From assembly GCA_944989445.1 (NCBI GenBank), contig CALYLW010000324.1, forward strand, positions 670,343-734,342: a stretch of 64,000 nucleotides of DNA, in the 5' to 3' direction. Below are positions 35,283-46,018 of the stretch, piece after piece. Below the pieces are notes generated by a model. It was not told the DNA's origin. It saw only the letters and a program-made list of their open reading frames with translations, and did not search any database. The translations under genes were made by a program, and so were the position numbers. Numbering within the stretch: the first letter of the stretch is position 1; each line of letters opens with the position of its first letter. The stretch is from Ampullaceana balthica (lineage: Eukaryota; Mollusca; Gastropoda; Lymnaeidae).

Positions 35283-36867
35283 AGATGAGATAGGTATACA
35301 TTCACTCCTAAAAAACTTTAAAATAAACAAAGCTACGGGCCCAGATGATTTGCCTGCAAGATTATTAAAAGAACTAAGCAATGAACTGTCCCCAATCCTT
35401 GTAGTTCTCTTTCAAGCCTCTCTAAACCAGGGTAAAGTGCCCCAGGATTGGAAATTAGCTAACGTAACTCCACTCTTTAAGAAAGGGGATAAATCAGACC
35501 CTGGTAATTACAGGCCTGTATCACTTACTAGTATCACCTGTAAATTACTAGAACACATAATATATAGTAGAATAGTTAACCACATTGACAAATATAATGC
35601 CCTATGCCCACATCAACACGGCTTTAGAAAAAACAGATCATGTGAAACACAATTAATAGGTTTAATAGATGAACTATCAAAAGGCTTGGACAAAAATGAT
35701 CAAATAGATACAATATTACTAGACTTCTCAAAAGCATTTGACAAAGTTCACCATCTTAGTTTACTTAAAAAACTTAACTACTTTGGAATCTCAGGTTCCT
35801 TACATCACTGGATCCAAGACTTCCTTTTGGGCAGGGAGCAAACTGTAATAATTAATGGATCTAAATCTGCACCAATAAAGGTTAACTCAGGAGTTCCACA
35901 AGGAACTGTGCTAGGTCCCTTACTCTTTTTAATTTATATAAATGATTTACCCAACAACATCTCAACAGGTACAAAAGTTAGGCTATTTGCTGATGATTGT
36001 ATAATCTATAGAACAATAAAATCAGAACAAGATAGCAAAATTTTACAAAAAGACTTAGATGAATTGATAAAATGGGAAACTAACTGGAGTATGTCTTTCC
36101 ATCCAGAAAAATGTCAACTGTTAAGAGTAACAAAGAAAAAGAAACAAATAAATTCAAAATATTACATTCATGGAAAAGAACTGACCCAAACTAAAGATGC
36201 AAAATACTTAGGAGTCTTAATAAATGAGAAACTATCATGGAATCCCCATGTCAATGAAGTTATTAAAAAATCAAACAAAACCTTAGGCTTTATAAAAAGG
36301 AACTTTAACAAATGTAATAGAGATATAAAACTAAAATGCTACCTCACTTTGGTGAGACCTGCACTAGAATATGCATCTTCTGTATGGGACCCATCCACCA
36401 AAGAAAACATTGATAAACTAGAAAAAATTCAAAAAAGAGCTGCCAGATTCATTACTGGAGAATATTCGAAACTGACAAGAGTAACACCATTGGTTAAATC
36501 ATTAAACCTTGAAACACTAGAGGATAGAAGAACCAAGAGCAAAGTAGTAATCATACATAAAGCAATTAATTCTAATTTAGAAATACAACACAAAGATAAC
36601 TTAATACAACCCTCAGATAGACATAAGGATAAAAACACCTTTCTTATTCCGTATGCAAGAACAAACACATACAAGTTTTCCTTCTTCCCGTCCGGAATTA
36701 GGGCGTGGAATAGGTTGCCTGAAGAATCCAGGAAAACCAACACTTTATCAACATTTAAATCTCTAATAAAAATGCAGGACTAAACACAAACCATAGATAA
36801 GCGTAGGACGCAATAATCTTCTGTATAGAAGGAGCGTCTGTAAACAGATAAGATAAGATAAGATTAC
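35283..36867 (+). mobile_element. CR1/L2/Jockey-type LINE, 5'-truncated, reverse transcriptase frame open
   Basis: A single uninterrupted frame runs from the truncation point (VDEIGIHSLLKNFKINKATG) to the stop at 36781-36783. RT motifs are visible: NYRPVSLTSITCKLLE, GFRKNRSCETQL, LLDFSKAFDKVHH, SGVPQGTVLGPLLFLIYIND, the catalytic FADD (near 35983) and KYLGV. The C-terminus has the AWNRLPEES ending. The 3' UTR is short and carries the hairpin CTTCTGTATAGAAG and (GATAA)n. The endonuclease domain is missing, so this copy is dead on arrival, but the frame is recent enough to be intact. Confidence 0.93.
35350..36783 (+). CDS. Reverse transcriptase fragment of the LINE
   Basis: 477 codons from the first usable Met-like position; coding similarity extends upstream to about 35283 without a start codon. 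It holds the RT fingers/palm/thumb with the YxDD-equivalent FADD, and a C-terminal domain with TLVRPALEYASSVWDPST and RIQKRAARF-like sequence (QKRAARFITGEYS). In a full element this enzyme copies the RNA at a nicked target site; here it lacks endonuclease and promoter. Confidence 0.9.
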   Translation: MPARLLKELSNELSPILVVLFQASLNQGKVPQDWKLANVTPLFKKGDKSDPGNYRPVSLTSITCKLLEHIIYSRIVNHIDKYNALCPHQHGFRKNRSCETQLIGLIDELSKGLDKNDQIDTILLDFSKAFDKVHHLSLLKKLNYFGISGSLHHWIQDFLLGREQTVIINGSKSAPIKVNSGVPQGTVLGPLLFLIYINDLPNNISTGTKVRLFADDCIIYRTIKSEQDSKILQKDLDELIKWETNWSMSFHPEKCQLLRVTKKKKQINSKYYIHGKELTQTKDAKYLGVLINEKLSWNPHVNEVIKKSNKTLGFIKRNFNKCNRDIKLKCYLTLVRPALEYASSVWDPSTKENIDKLEKIQKRAARFITGEYSKLTRVTPLVKSLNLETLEDRRTKSKVVIIHKAINSNLEIQHKDNLIQPSDRHKDKNTFLIPYARTNTYKFSFFPSGIRAWNRLPEESRKTNTLSTFKSLIKMQD

Positions 36868-37650
36868 CGCTACATTGTTCGTTAGCTGTCTTGCTATGCC
36901 TTGGCAACCAAACAAATTAAAAAAAATATTTAAATTCAAAACAAGCCGAATTCATATTTAATCTTATAGGGCTTTAAGCCATATAGGGGCTCATTTTGCT
37001 ATCACGTCAGTACAGGGAAAATCACGTCAAAACGGGAAAAGAATGCACCGGTACCTGGTGAAATGCATAAAAAAAATCCTGCCACTGGCTTACAATTTAT
37101 TTAATGCCGTTTTACATAGCTTCTCAAGTATTACGATATTACAATGTAGACATACACTAAATAAATACTTAATGAAAAAAGTGATTTGAAACATACTCAT
37201 TTTCAAATGGAAAATAAGATTTTTAAATTTTTTTTAAGGGGGGGGGGTCAAAGCCTTTGTGACGTATTATTGGAGGGGGGGGGTCTAACTTTTTGTGACG
37301 ACGCGTGACGAGGGGGGGGGGTGAAAAATCGGCAAAATTGCGTGACGTCATTTATGGACGGCCCCTAACTCAAAAACTCCGTAAGTCGAATTTCTTTCGG
37401 GTCCTTTTGAATTCGACTTAGAGAGGTACGATTGTATTTATTTAAATTTAAATATATATATATATAGATTTAGTGGCGCCCTTTGTTAACTCGTTGCTAC
37501 GCCACTGATTTAAACATCCACTTTTATTGTTCTAAATTTTAAAAACTTTTTTTGTTACATGTAAATTGAATAATTGTCCGATTATATATCTACGCGCACA
37601 GCATCAGCATATAAAATTAGTAAAATGTAAAAAAATCTTGTTTTAAAAAA

Positions 37651-38266
37651 GGACACGCTTTTATTTACAAACATTTACAGACTGAAACGCGCTGATCTCC
37701 CCTGCCCTTGATGTAAACACGGGAATTCGGTAAACCAGGGCTGGAGTGAAACCAGTGAGCCGTGGAGGTCAACTCTAGCAGACGACTATACATTCTAAAT
37801 TGTGATAAATAGAGATAAACTAAAAATTGATTAATTTAATTACGGTACATTCGATCGATCTGAAATTTTGATACAAATGCATTGTCATCCAAGATCTATC
37901 TGTGGTAAAATTTTGAGATCTCTAGGACCATCAGAAGTGGTTTAATTTTACGTTACAAGATTTGAAGGAAGGATGGATGGATACAACTCTCTATCGTGTA
38001 CAAGGCTGCGAAACATAAAAACAAATTTGTATGAATATTAATAAACAGTAAAAGTTTTACAACTTTGATCATATAAATGCTACTATCACATTAATTAGAA
38101 ATATACATCTACATGTAAGAGAATAGTTGCAATGAGAAATGATTTGTGATGGGCGCCCCACGCTTTTATGTGCAGTAGATAGGTTCACCGATTTCACCTG
38201 TTTTCATAGAAAATTTTAATTTTCTTCTTTTTAGTGCACTTTCTAGATGTAAATAAAAGCGTGTCC
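37651..38266. mobile_element. MITE with GGACACGCTTTTATTTAC ends
   Basis: GGACACGCTTTTATTTACA at the left is inverted at the right (TGTAAATAAAAGCGTGTCC with small changes), giving a 616-bp element flanked by T/A runs. A stretch with CGATCGATCTGAAATTTT is shared with the duplicated unit at 41374-42625. The superfamily is unknown. Confidence 0.65.
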
Positions 38267-38858
38267 TTTAAAAAAAATTTTAAAACATTATTTTATTAAA
38301 AGCATAACCTTTATCAACGCTCGGTTTCTTGACCCACGTGACCGTAGTAACACCATGACTATGGTTAATACATTTTTTAAGTCCAGGACACCTGTTACGA
38401 CAAACAAGCGATGAGGTGCACTGATATCGCTTCATCAAATTACCAGTCTATGACGGTGATGCGTCCATGTCTGAACATTTGTATGTACTGTTGTGTATGT
38501 AACTTTGTTTAGGAAGATTGAGGGTGCAATAGGGGGTGGGGGTGGGTGGCACGGTGGCCGAGTGGCATGCGCGCTCTGCTGGCGTACCGATGGTCACGGG
38601 CTCCGATTTCCGGGAAGGCAAGGACTCGTTACCGGGGCCAAGGTGTCCCTGAGTCCACTCTGAATGGTGACCTAAGGGGCCATCCATGTATTACGTACGC
38701 ACAAAATTCGTATTTTTTACCCCCTCCCCCCCCTGTTGCACCCCGTACATTTATGGGACCCCCCCATGCGTACGTACAAATTCGCATACCCCCCCCCCTT
38801 TTTTTTAATAAAAAAATATTTAAGCTGGAGTCAAAAGATATTGGTTTTACTCTTTGAA

Positions 38859-39790
38859 GCCGTCCATAAATGACGTCACACGCCTAAATAGGGGGAGGGG
38901 GTCACGCATTTGTGACGAGGGGGAGAGGGTGTTTAAGAAATGCGACGTCAGATCAAACTACGCACTAAAATATTTGAAAATGTGGCTTTTTTGCTTTTTT
39001 TCTTCATCTTTTTTGGGGGGTGGGGTGGGGACGTCCATTAATGACGTTCCGCGATTATGGCGATTGTCATCGCCCCCCCCCCACGTCACGCGTCGAAAAC
39101 TGAAAATTAGACACCCCCCTTTTTTCCAATATTACGTCACAAAAATAACCCTTCCCCCCCAAAAAATACAACATTTTTTAATTTGAAAATTAGCATGTTT
39201 CAAATCACTTTTTTTGTCATTTAAGTTTAAGTATGTATTCAGTGTAAGGCTGCACTTTAATAACGTAACACGCGCGAAGCCCATGTAAAACGTCATTAAA
39301 TAAATTTTAAACAATCAAATATTTAAGTGCACATTTTATTTTAAGTTACGCGTTTTGAAGTGATGTGACATTTCTTAAACTACCCCTCCCCTTCGTCACA
39401 AATGGTCGACCCACTCCCCCCTCTAGGTGCGTAACGTCATTTACGGACGGCGTCACAAAAACTTAGACCACCCCCTCCAATATGACGTCACAAAACTTTG
39501 CGGGCCCCCTCCCCCCTAAACGCTGTATTTGAAAAGAACATGTTTAAAATCACTTTTTTGTCATTTAAGTATTTATTTAGTGTAGGCCTGCATTCTAATA
39601 TCGTAACAAGCGTGACGTCATGTAAAACACCATGTAACAAATCAAATATTTAAGTGGAACTTTTATTTAAAGTTGCGAGTTTTGATGTGACATCACATTT
39701 CTCTAACACCCCCCTCCCCCACGTCACACATCGTCACAAATATGTAGACCCCCCCCCCTTTTTCCCCTAGGTGCGTGAAATCGCCGTCCC
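38859..39790. mobile_element. Cluster of GACGTCA poly-C MITEs
   Basis: 38859-39451 has inverted ends (GCCGTCCATAAATGACGTCA / ACGTCATTTACGGACGGC) with an internal start of another copy near 39030 (ACGTCCATTAATGACG). 39452-39790 holds a partial copy. The TTTAAGTATG, CGTCATTAAATAAATT and poly-C blocks recur. Confidence 0.65.
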
Positions 39791-39902
39791 GTTGTGTGTT
39801 TATAACGGCTAAGGCACCGGTGGGCGAAAGAGAAACTTCATCTAATTTCAAGAAATGTAAATATAAATCCGAAGGATATATTTTAATTATGTGTAAACGT
39901 TT

Positions 39903-40739
39903 ACTTACTTACTTATGCCTTTCTACCCCGTCTGGGGCATAGGCCGTCTACAAGAACTTTCCACTCATCCCGGTCCTGTGCTTTCCTCTCCAATTGCTTC
40001 CAGGTGTATCCCATATTTTGCATGTCAGCCTCTAGCTCGCGTCTCCATGTATTTTTTGGCCTTCCTCTCTTTCTCTTTCCCTGTGGGTTCCATGTTAGGC
40101 ATTGTCTGGTGGTGCTACCTGGGGGTTTTCGGAGCGTATGTCCTATCCATCTCCACCTCTTTTTTATGATGTCTTCATCAATAGGCACCTGGTGTGTCCT
40201 TTCTAGTAACTCTTGGTTATTTATAGTATTTGGCCATTTGATTTTCAGGATCTTTCGAAGGCATGTGTTTATGAATGTCTGCACTTTCTGCGTAAGGCTC
40301 GCTGTTGTTTTCCAAGTTTCTGCACCATATAGGAGGACTGTTTTGACATTTGTATTAAAGATTTTGACTTTGGTCTGCAGTTTCAGCTCCTTCGACTCCC
40401 ATATTTTCTTTAATAATACAAATGCTGATCTAGCTTTTCCAATTCTAGCCCTTACATCTGCATCGGATCCGCCATTTGTGTCTATGGTGCTGCCTAGGTA
40501 TGTGAAGGACTCCACTTCTTCCAGTGCCTTTCCTGCCAGATGGAAATGCTCATGGTTGGATGGGTTTATCTTCATGATTTTTGTTTTACTTTTATTTATG
40601 TTGAGGCCAAGCTGTGCCGAAAAGGTGGCTACGTCTTTTGTCTTTCCTGCATTTGTTGCTGGTTGTGGGACAGAAGTGCAATGTCGTCCGCGAAGTCTAA
40701 ATCATTCAATTGTTCCCAGAGTGTCCACTGTATCCCATT
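39903..40739 (-). mobile_element. RTE-like LINE, 5'-truncated, with 13-bp target duplication
   Basis: TGTGTAAACGTTT flanks both sides (39890-39902 and 40740-40752). On the minus strand the element starts inside the RT domain ([17 protein letters not shown], catalytic FADD). One frameshift follows near 40620, then an open frame 40575-39913 holds the thumb and C-terminus ([47 protein letters not shown]). The 3' tail is (AAGT)n. Typical of RTE-related non-LTR elements; exact clade tentative. Confidence 0.85.
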
Positions 40740-41285
40740 TGTGTAAACGTTTGGTCTGAATCAAATGTTAATTACTTCCAAGTAATTAAAAGTTCAAAAT
40801 TTCGTTTGCAATAAATTATAAAACATTATTGCATATCAGTCTTGACTCAGTCGGTCTCGAATGCAGTTTGCAGCCAGAGCGGTTTACGTTACTATGCTTA
40901 GTATTATGAAAGTTAAATTTGTTGTGCGTACGTACACATTCAGTCGAGACCCCACCCCTGTACGCATGCATACGCACAATGTCGTTATTTTAAGACCCCC
41001 TTCCCCCCTCCTTGCGTACGTAATTTATGGATGACCCCTAACACTATGTGGGGGAAACAAAGGCGGCTGGGAATAGCGTGGAACCCCCACATGAACGCTG
41101 CGTCACTTGACAATAGACCGGCATAATCTGTGAAATGTGGAAGCAATAATGAATAAACCTCTACATACTAAAATTGACTAAGTTTAAAGCCCCATGCTTT
41201 TAATAGAAAACAAATTCTGGTCGGATCATTGCATTCTAACATTTTCTTTTAGGCCTAATTATAATAAATGTAATGCAAACATCTT

Positions 41286-42685
41286 GGGGGACCGTCCATA
41301 AAGTACGTCACGCTCCATAGGGGGGAAGGGGTGTAAGAAAGTGTGACAGTTTGTGTCTGGCCATGTGTGACGTCACGCTGTTTTATATTAAATTTTGATT
41401 ATTTTGTTAATAAAAAACAACAATTTTTGTTCGAAAGTGTGACGTACTTTAGGGGGGGGGGTCTAAGATGTGTGACAGTTTGTGACAGGGGGGAGGGGGG
41501 AGTTAATAAAAACAACCCGTAAAAAAACAAGTTTTTTACTATAAATCCTTTATGTATGAGACGTAACTAAAAGAATGTTCATTATAATAAGCAGCGCAAG
41601 ACCATCCAAAAATACAAAATTGTAGTTGTGTCGTAAAACATGTTTAATATAATGCGCACCGATCAGGAATATGTTTATAAAAAGTGTTGTCAGTAAAATA
41701 CGCACCTTATTGCGCGACAGAAAGGTTGTTCAATATAATGCGCACCCTGACACTCTATCTTAAAAAATAACATGATACATAGGATAGGAATAAATAAAAT
41801 AATCTAAAAAAAATCTATAATTTAAATACGGTACATGCGATCGATCTGAAATTTTTATACATTGTTTTTATTATCGGTACGAAACAGCCTGCAAAATTTC
41901 AGCTCGCTAGCTTACGAGCAAGTGGGTTAAAAATCGTCAAAAGTTTTGGCGACAAGCAAGGGCGGGCAGCCGCAGACACCACGAGTTAATACACGCTGTT
42001 TTATATTAAATTTTGATTATTTTGTTAATAAAAAACACAATTTTTGTTCGAAAGTGTGACGTACTTTAGGGGGGGGGGTCTAAGATGTGTGACAGTTTGT
42101 GACAGGGGGGAGGGGGGAGTTAATAAAAACAACCCGTAAAAAACCAAGTTTTGACTATAAATCCTTTATGTATGAGACGTAACTAAAAGAATGTTCATTA
42201 TAATAAGCAGCGCAAGACCATCCAAAAATACAAAATTGTAGTTGTGTCGTAAAACATGTTTAATATAATGCGCACCGATCAGGAATATGTTTATAAAAAG
42301 TGTTGTCAGTAAAATACGCACCTTATTGCGCGACAGAAAGGTTGTTCAATATAATGCGCACCCTTACACTCTTTCTAAAAAAATAACATGATACATAGGA
42401 TTAGGAATAAATAAAATAATCTAAAAAAAATCAATAATTTAAATTACGATACATGCGATCGATCTGAAATTTTTATACATTGTTTTTTATTATCGGTACG
42501 AAACAGCCTGCAAAATTTCAGCTCGCTAGCTTACGAGCAAGTGGGTTAAAAATCGATCAAAAGTTTTGGCGACAAGCAAGGCGGGCGGCCGCAAGGGCGG
42601 GCGGCCGCAGAAACCACGAGTTAATATAATTATAAAGGATTTAAAAAGGGCCAAAATTAGCGTGACGTACTTTATGGACGGCCCC
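41286..42685. mobile_element. Harbinger-like MITE (GTACGTCAC type) with internal duplication
   Basis: The left end GGGGACCGTCCATAAAGTAC and right end GTACTTTATGGACGGCCCC are inverted. Between them is a foreign block with AATATAATGCGCACC motifs that, together with part of the MITE, is duplicated in tandem. Confidence 0.65.
41374..42625. repeat. Tandem duplication of a ~620-bp unit
   Basis: 41374-41991 is repeated at 41992-42625, starting CACGCTGTTTTATATTAAAT and ending in CACGAGTTAAT. The copies are nearly identical apart from small indels and an extra GGGCGGGCGGCCGCA in the second. Confidence 0.93.
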
Positions 42686-44100
42686 TTGTAAAATCTCTGT
42701 ACAATATTTTTTAAAAAACAACATCGAAATGATATACCCCAATCTACCTCATAGTATTAATAAATAAAACAAATTAACAAGATTATATCTTTATTTGCTC
42801 TTCAATAGAATTACCACTTTTATGTCTACTACTACTAAACGTCCGAAGTCTAAAAGTCATGAAGAATGTGATTTCGGTTGACCCGGAAACTCATTATTTT
42901 TTCTTTACCTTTTATTTCTATAACTTTTACAGCAGGTCACTTACCGTCACTACACTAACCTTTGAGTTAGAAGGACAGTCGCACATTTGTTAATTTTCTT
43001 TCTAACCTGGTAAGCTCATTTTTAAAGCTTCGTATTGCGTGATAGTAAATTAAAGTATTGCACACAATGTCACTTACAGACTTAAGTAACTTCATTAAGT
43101 TACAAGCATACTCATATTTTAGTATCTTAGTAGGCTAAATTATACGACTTATAATTAAAATTATACGAGTTATTATAGGCCTTCTTAGTTAACTTAGTTA
43201 CTTAGACTTTAGACTACTAATAATATATTTATAATAACTACTAAAAAATACCCCTTTGCCCATTACTCTTAACTTAAGTTTAGACTAAAAAGCAGTAAAT
43301 AAAGGCTTTACTCTTACTGTAAACACTGTAAAGGAGGGGTCATGTAAAGTTTACACTTCAACTTCAAACTTATGAACTTCAATTGGAAACTAAACACTAA
43401 ATTAGAATTAAATGAAAATGGATAGCCCCCACACACATCATTAACTTAAGGCTTAAAGCAAGCGTTATTCACACAGCTTTGGGAATATTTTCCAGCGTTA
43501 TTCACACAGCTTTGGGAATATTGCCTAGCATTATTCCCACACAGCTAAAAAAAAAGTTACAAATGTTGCTGACTTTAATTTTAATTAAATTAGAAGCCAG
43601 AAGCATACTAATCTATAGACTTTAGGTCGTTAGGCTTGTAGTATTAATAGTAATGCGAGTGCCTTTGTATTGTATTTAATTTGTAAATTTTAAATAGGCT
43701 TATACTTATTAATATAGTATTTATTATATAGCCTATACTATACATGAACATCGACATCATTATTCATTTTGCTTATCAAAATAATTTCCCAGAAGAATGG
43801 GGGCATTTAAAATAGTAAGTATTACTAATAGTTTTAATAATTAATTGTTTTTACCTCTCTATTTGTGTTAACTTTTTAAGAAAAAATATTCCATTACTGT
43901 TATGTAGTTATTGTTACGTCTAATCTTAGTAACGGTCATTTTGCTATCTGTTGAAGTCGAGTAAGTCAGTCATAAAATGACTTGACGTTTTTCTATTTCT
44001 AGCCCACCCCCCCTTCCCGTAATGAAATATGTATATATTTATTTTAATAATATATAATTTATTATTACTACTAATTATTTATATAGCATTGCTTATTGAT
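42686..44100. other. AT-rich sequence with an inverted-repeat arm
   Basis: No gene recognised. TTATTCACACAGCTTTGGGA occurs twice at about 43465-43530, and a related sequence occurs in reverse orientation at about 45308-45352, so this may be one arm of a composite element. Confidence 0.4.
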
Positions 44101-44116
44101 ATCTATTGGTGTAGAG

Positions 44117-44434
44117 CAGGGGTCGGGAAACTTTTTGTCTTAGAGAGCCATAAACACCACATAATTTGAAAAGTAATTCTGTGAGAGCCATACATTATGA
44201 ATGTTGAAAACTAAAAATTCAAGTAAATGTGTGCATTTCGTGTAATTTCAAAAACTAAAAGTACAATAATTATGTATCTGAATTCTTTTTATAACATTAT
44301 TATGCTGTGTTTTGATATGCAATTAACATGTAGATCAAAGGAATCTGAATAAACTTTTTTAAAATAATCGAACATTTGTCTGAGAGCCACATGCAGCCAT
44401 CAATAGAGACACATCTGGCTCGCGAGCCATGTTT
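44117..44434. mobile_element. hAT MITE, right end lost
   Basis: The left end CAGGGGTCGGGAAAC is intact. The interior (GAGAGCCATAAACACC, AGAGCCACATGCAGCCATC, GGCTCGCGAGCCATG) matches the element at 55032-55941. The last ~15 bp of the right terminus are missing. Confidence 0.75.
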
Positions 44435-44602
44435 TTAGAGATATAAAAATAAATAATATCTCATTTTGAAAGTCTTTCAAGTTTTCAGTGATTGGAATGT
44501 TATTGTTATGTTTTTTAACTTTTTATCAATTTTGACAAGAACCAGAGATGAACTGCCTACAACAATTCTGCTTAGTTGGTCCAAAATCTGCACTGATTCA
44601 TA

Positions 44603-44861
44603 GGGGCCGTACATAAAGTACCTCACGCTCCAGAGGGGGGGAGGGGGTGTAAGAAAGTGAGACAGTTTGTGAGAGGGGGGGTCCGGCCATGTTTGACGTC
44701 ATGGTGTTTTATATTAAATTTTAATTATTTTGTTAATAAAATTTTTGCTCGAAAGTGTGACGTACTTTAGGGGGGGGGCGGAGTCCAAGATTTGTGACAG
44801 GGGGAGGGGGGGAGAGTTAAAAATGGTCCAAAATAGTGTGACGTACTTTATGAACGGCCCC
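44603..44861. mobile_element. Harbinger-like MITE (GTACGTCAC type)
   Basis: The ends GGGGCCGTACATAAAGTACC and GTACTTTATGAACGGCCCC are inverted, with poly-G blocks and the TATTAAATTTTAATTATTTTG core shared with 41286-42685. Confidence 0.75.
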
Positions 44862-45159
44862 CTAGTAGGCTAATTAGTATTCTTCCCAAAGCCTATTAAT
44901 CATTAAGTTAATTAAAGAATGCAAAAGCGTAAGACTAAGACTGTATAGAATGACAGTGACAGGGAGAGTCTGTAACAGAACAGATAACACACTGAAACAC
45001 AGGCATGTGGCAAAATAATAAAATGTTTCATGAAACTTTGAGCCTGCTTGGGTGCTCATATAATATATTACACAAACTGCTAGCACTCTCATTGTGTTTT
45101 TTTTTGTATTTTAAAAAAAATTAAAATAAATATATTTATTGAAAATTAAAATAAAAATA

Positions 45160-45240
45160 ATAAGCGACCACGATGGGTTTCGATCCCCGAACTAGGCTCA
45201 TGCAATTTCCTTTCGCTTATCAACTGATCTAGCGAAGCTG
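45160..45240 (-). mobile_element. tRNA-like SINE or tRNA pseudogene
   Basis: The minus strand reads CTTCGCTAGATCAGTTGATA (A-box like), then GGGGATCGAAACCC (B-box). The head resembles a tRNA but does not fold as a full cloverleaf by eye, and no body shared with SINE family A is present. Confidence 0.5.
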
Positions 45241-45623
45241 ATGGTATTCAGTAAATTTTTTAAAATTATATCTATAAATAACCAATAAAACACCAATGCG
45301 CATGCGTGACTGTGTGAATAATCTTGGACAATATTCCCACAGCTGTGCGAATAATCACTCCGTTAACTTAATTGGTACTGTTGGCAACCCCAGGACTGGC
45401 CCAGGATACTTAGGCTTAGGCTAGGTACTTATACTTTGACACAAAATTTAAATGTGGTCCTATAAGCTTAAATAGTATATCATTTTAAAGGGCTTGCTAA
45501 GACCTTTTCACTTTTTAAAAACACTTGTTTTGGCTTTCAATATTTTATAGAAGTGGAGTTATGTTTTTATTTTTTTGTTGCCCCTTAATAACTATATAGC
45601 TTAAATATTATATAATTTATTCC

Positions 45624-46018
45624 GGTAATCCCTTATTTTAGCGCATTTTATATTTCAAGTCATCAAAAAACATTTTTTTAAACTTACCACATTAATTATT
45701 ATTATGAAATCTATTTTTAAAATTAAAACAATATTTTAAAAAAAATAAAATTACTATTTTACGATTTGTAACAAAATAAAAATTTGTATATTTCACGATC
45801 TTCTGTCACTAACGGCGCCATTGTTGTTGTTGGAAGTCTGCTTTTAATAACCTTTTTCTAAGTTAAAAACCCCTTTAAACTCAACAAAACACAGAAACAA
45901 CTAATTGTAAAGCAATAAATACTTTTTTATTTCTGATTTAAGTGTTTAAATTAGTAAAAGTAAGTTATTTATTTATTTTGTTCTAAAATTTTAAAATGCG
46001 CTAAAATAAGGGATTACC
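45624..46018. mobile_element. MULE-like MITE with 9-bp target duplication
   Basis: Terminal repeats GGTAATCCCTTATTTTAGCG / CGCTAAAATAAGGGATTACC (about 26 bp in all) are flanked by ATTTATTCC on both sides (45615-45623, 46019-46027). A 9-bp duplication with G...C ends fits Mutator-like elements. No coding capacity. Confidence 0.85.

Larger units (their letters stand above)
33610..37365. mobile_element. Harbinger-like CGTCCATAAA element, broken by later insertions
   Basis: The left end GGGGTCATCCATAAATGAC and right end GTCATTTATGGACGGCCCC are inverted repeats with poly-C/poly-G blocks inside, flanked by TTA and TAA. The two halves (33610-33720 and 37180-37365) are now separated by a hAT element, another MITE and a LINE. 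Assignment to PIF/Harbinger rests on the 3-bp T(A/T)A flank and is tentative. Confidence 0.6.
38676..41038. mobile_element. Harbinger-like MITE (TTACGTACGC type) carrying nested insertions
   Basis: The ends GGGGCCATCCATGTATTACG and CGTAATTTATGGATGACCCC are inverted repeats, with TAA on both sides. Inside are more poly-C MITEs (38859-39451 and about 39452-39790) and an RTE-like LINE. Confidence 0.8.
38549..41112 (+). mobile_element. SINE family A copy, split by Harbinger-like element
   Basis: The tRNA-like head and body are at 38549-38675 and the body continues at 41039-41112 (CACTATGTGGG, GCGTGGAACCCCCAC). The junction CCTAA / TAACAC restores the family sequence CCTAACAC, so the intervening DNA inserted with a TAA duplication. 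The copy is diverged and its 3' tail is not clear. Confidence 0.8.

Noticed and set aside
36429..36743. 104-codon minus-strand open frame
   Set aside because: Shadow of the LINE reverse transcriptase frame.
40004..40759. 251-codon plus-strand open frame
   Set aside because: It is the antisense shadow of the RTE-like reverse transcriptase on the minus strand.
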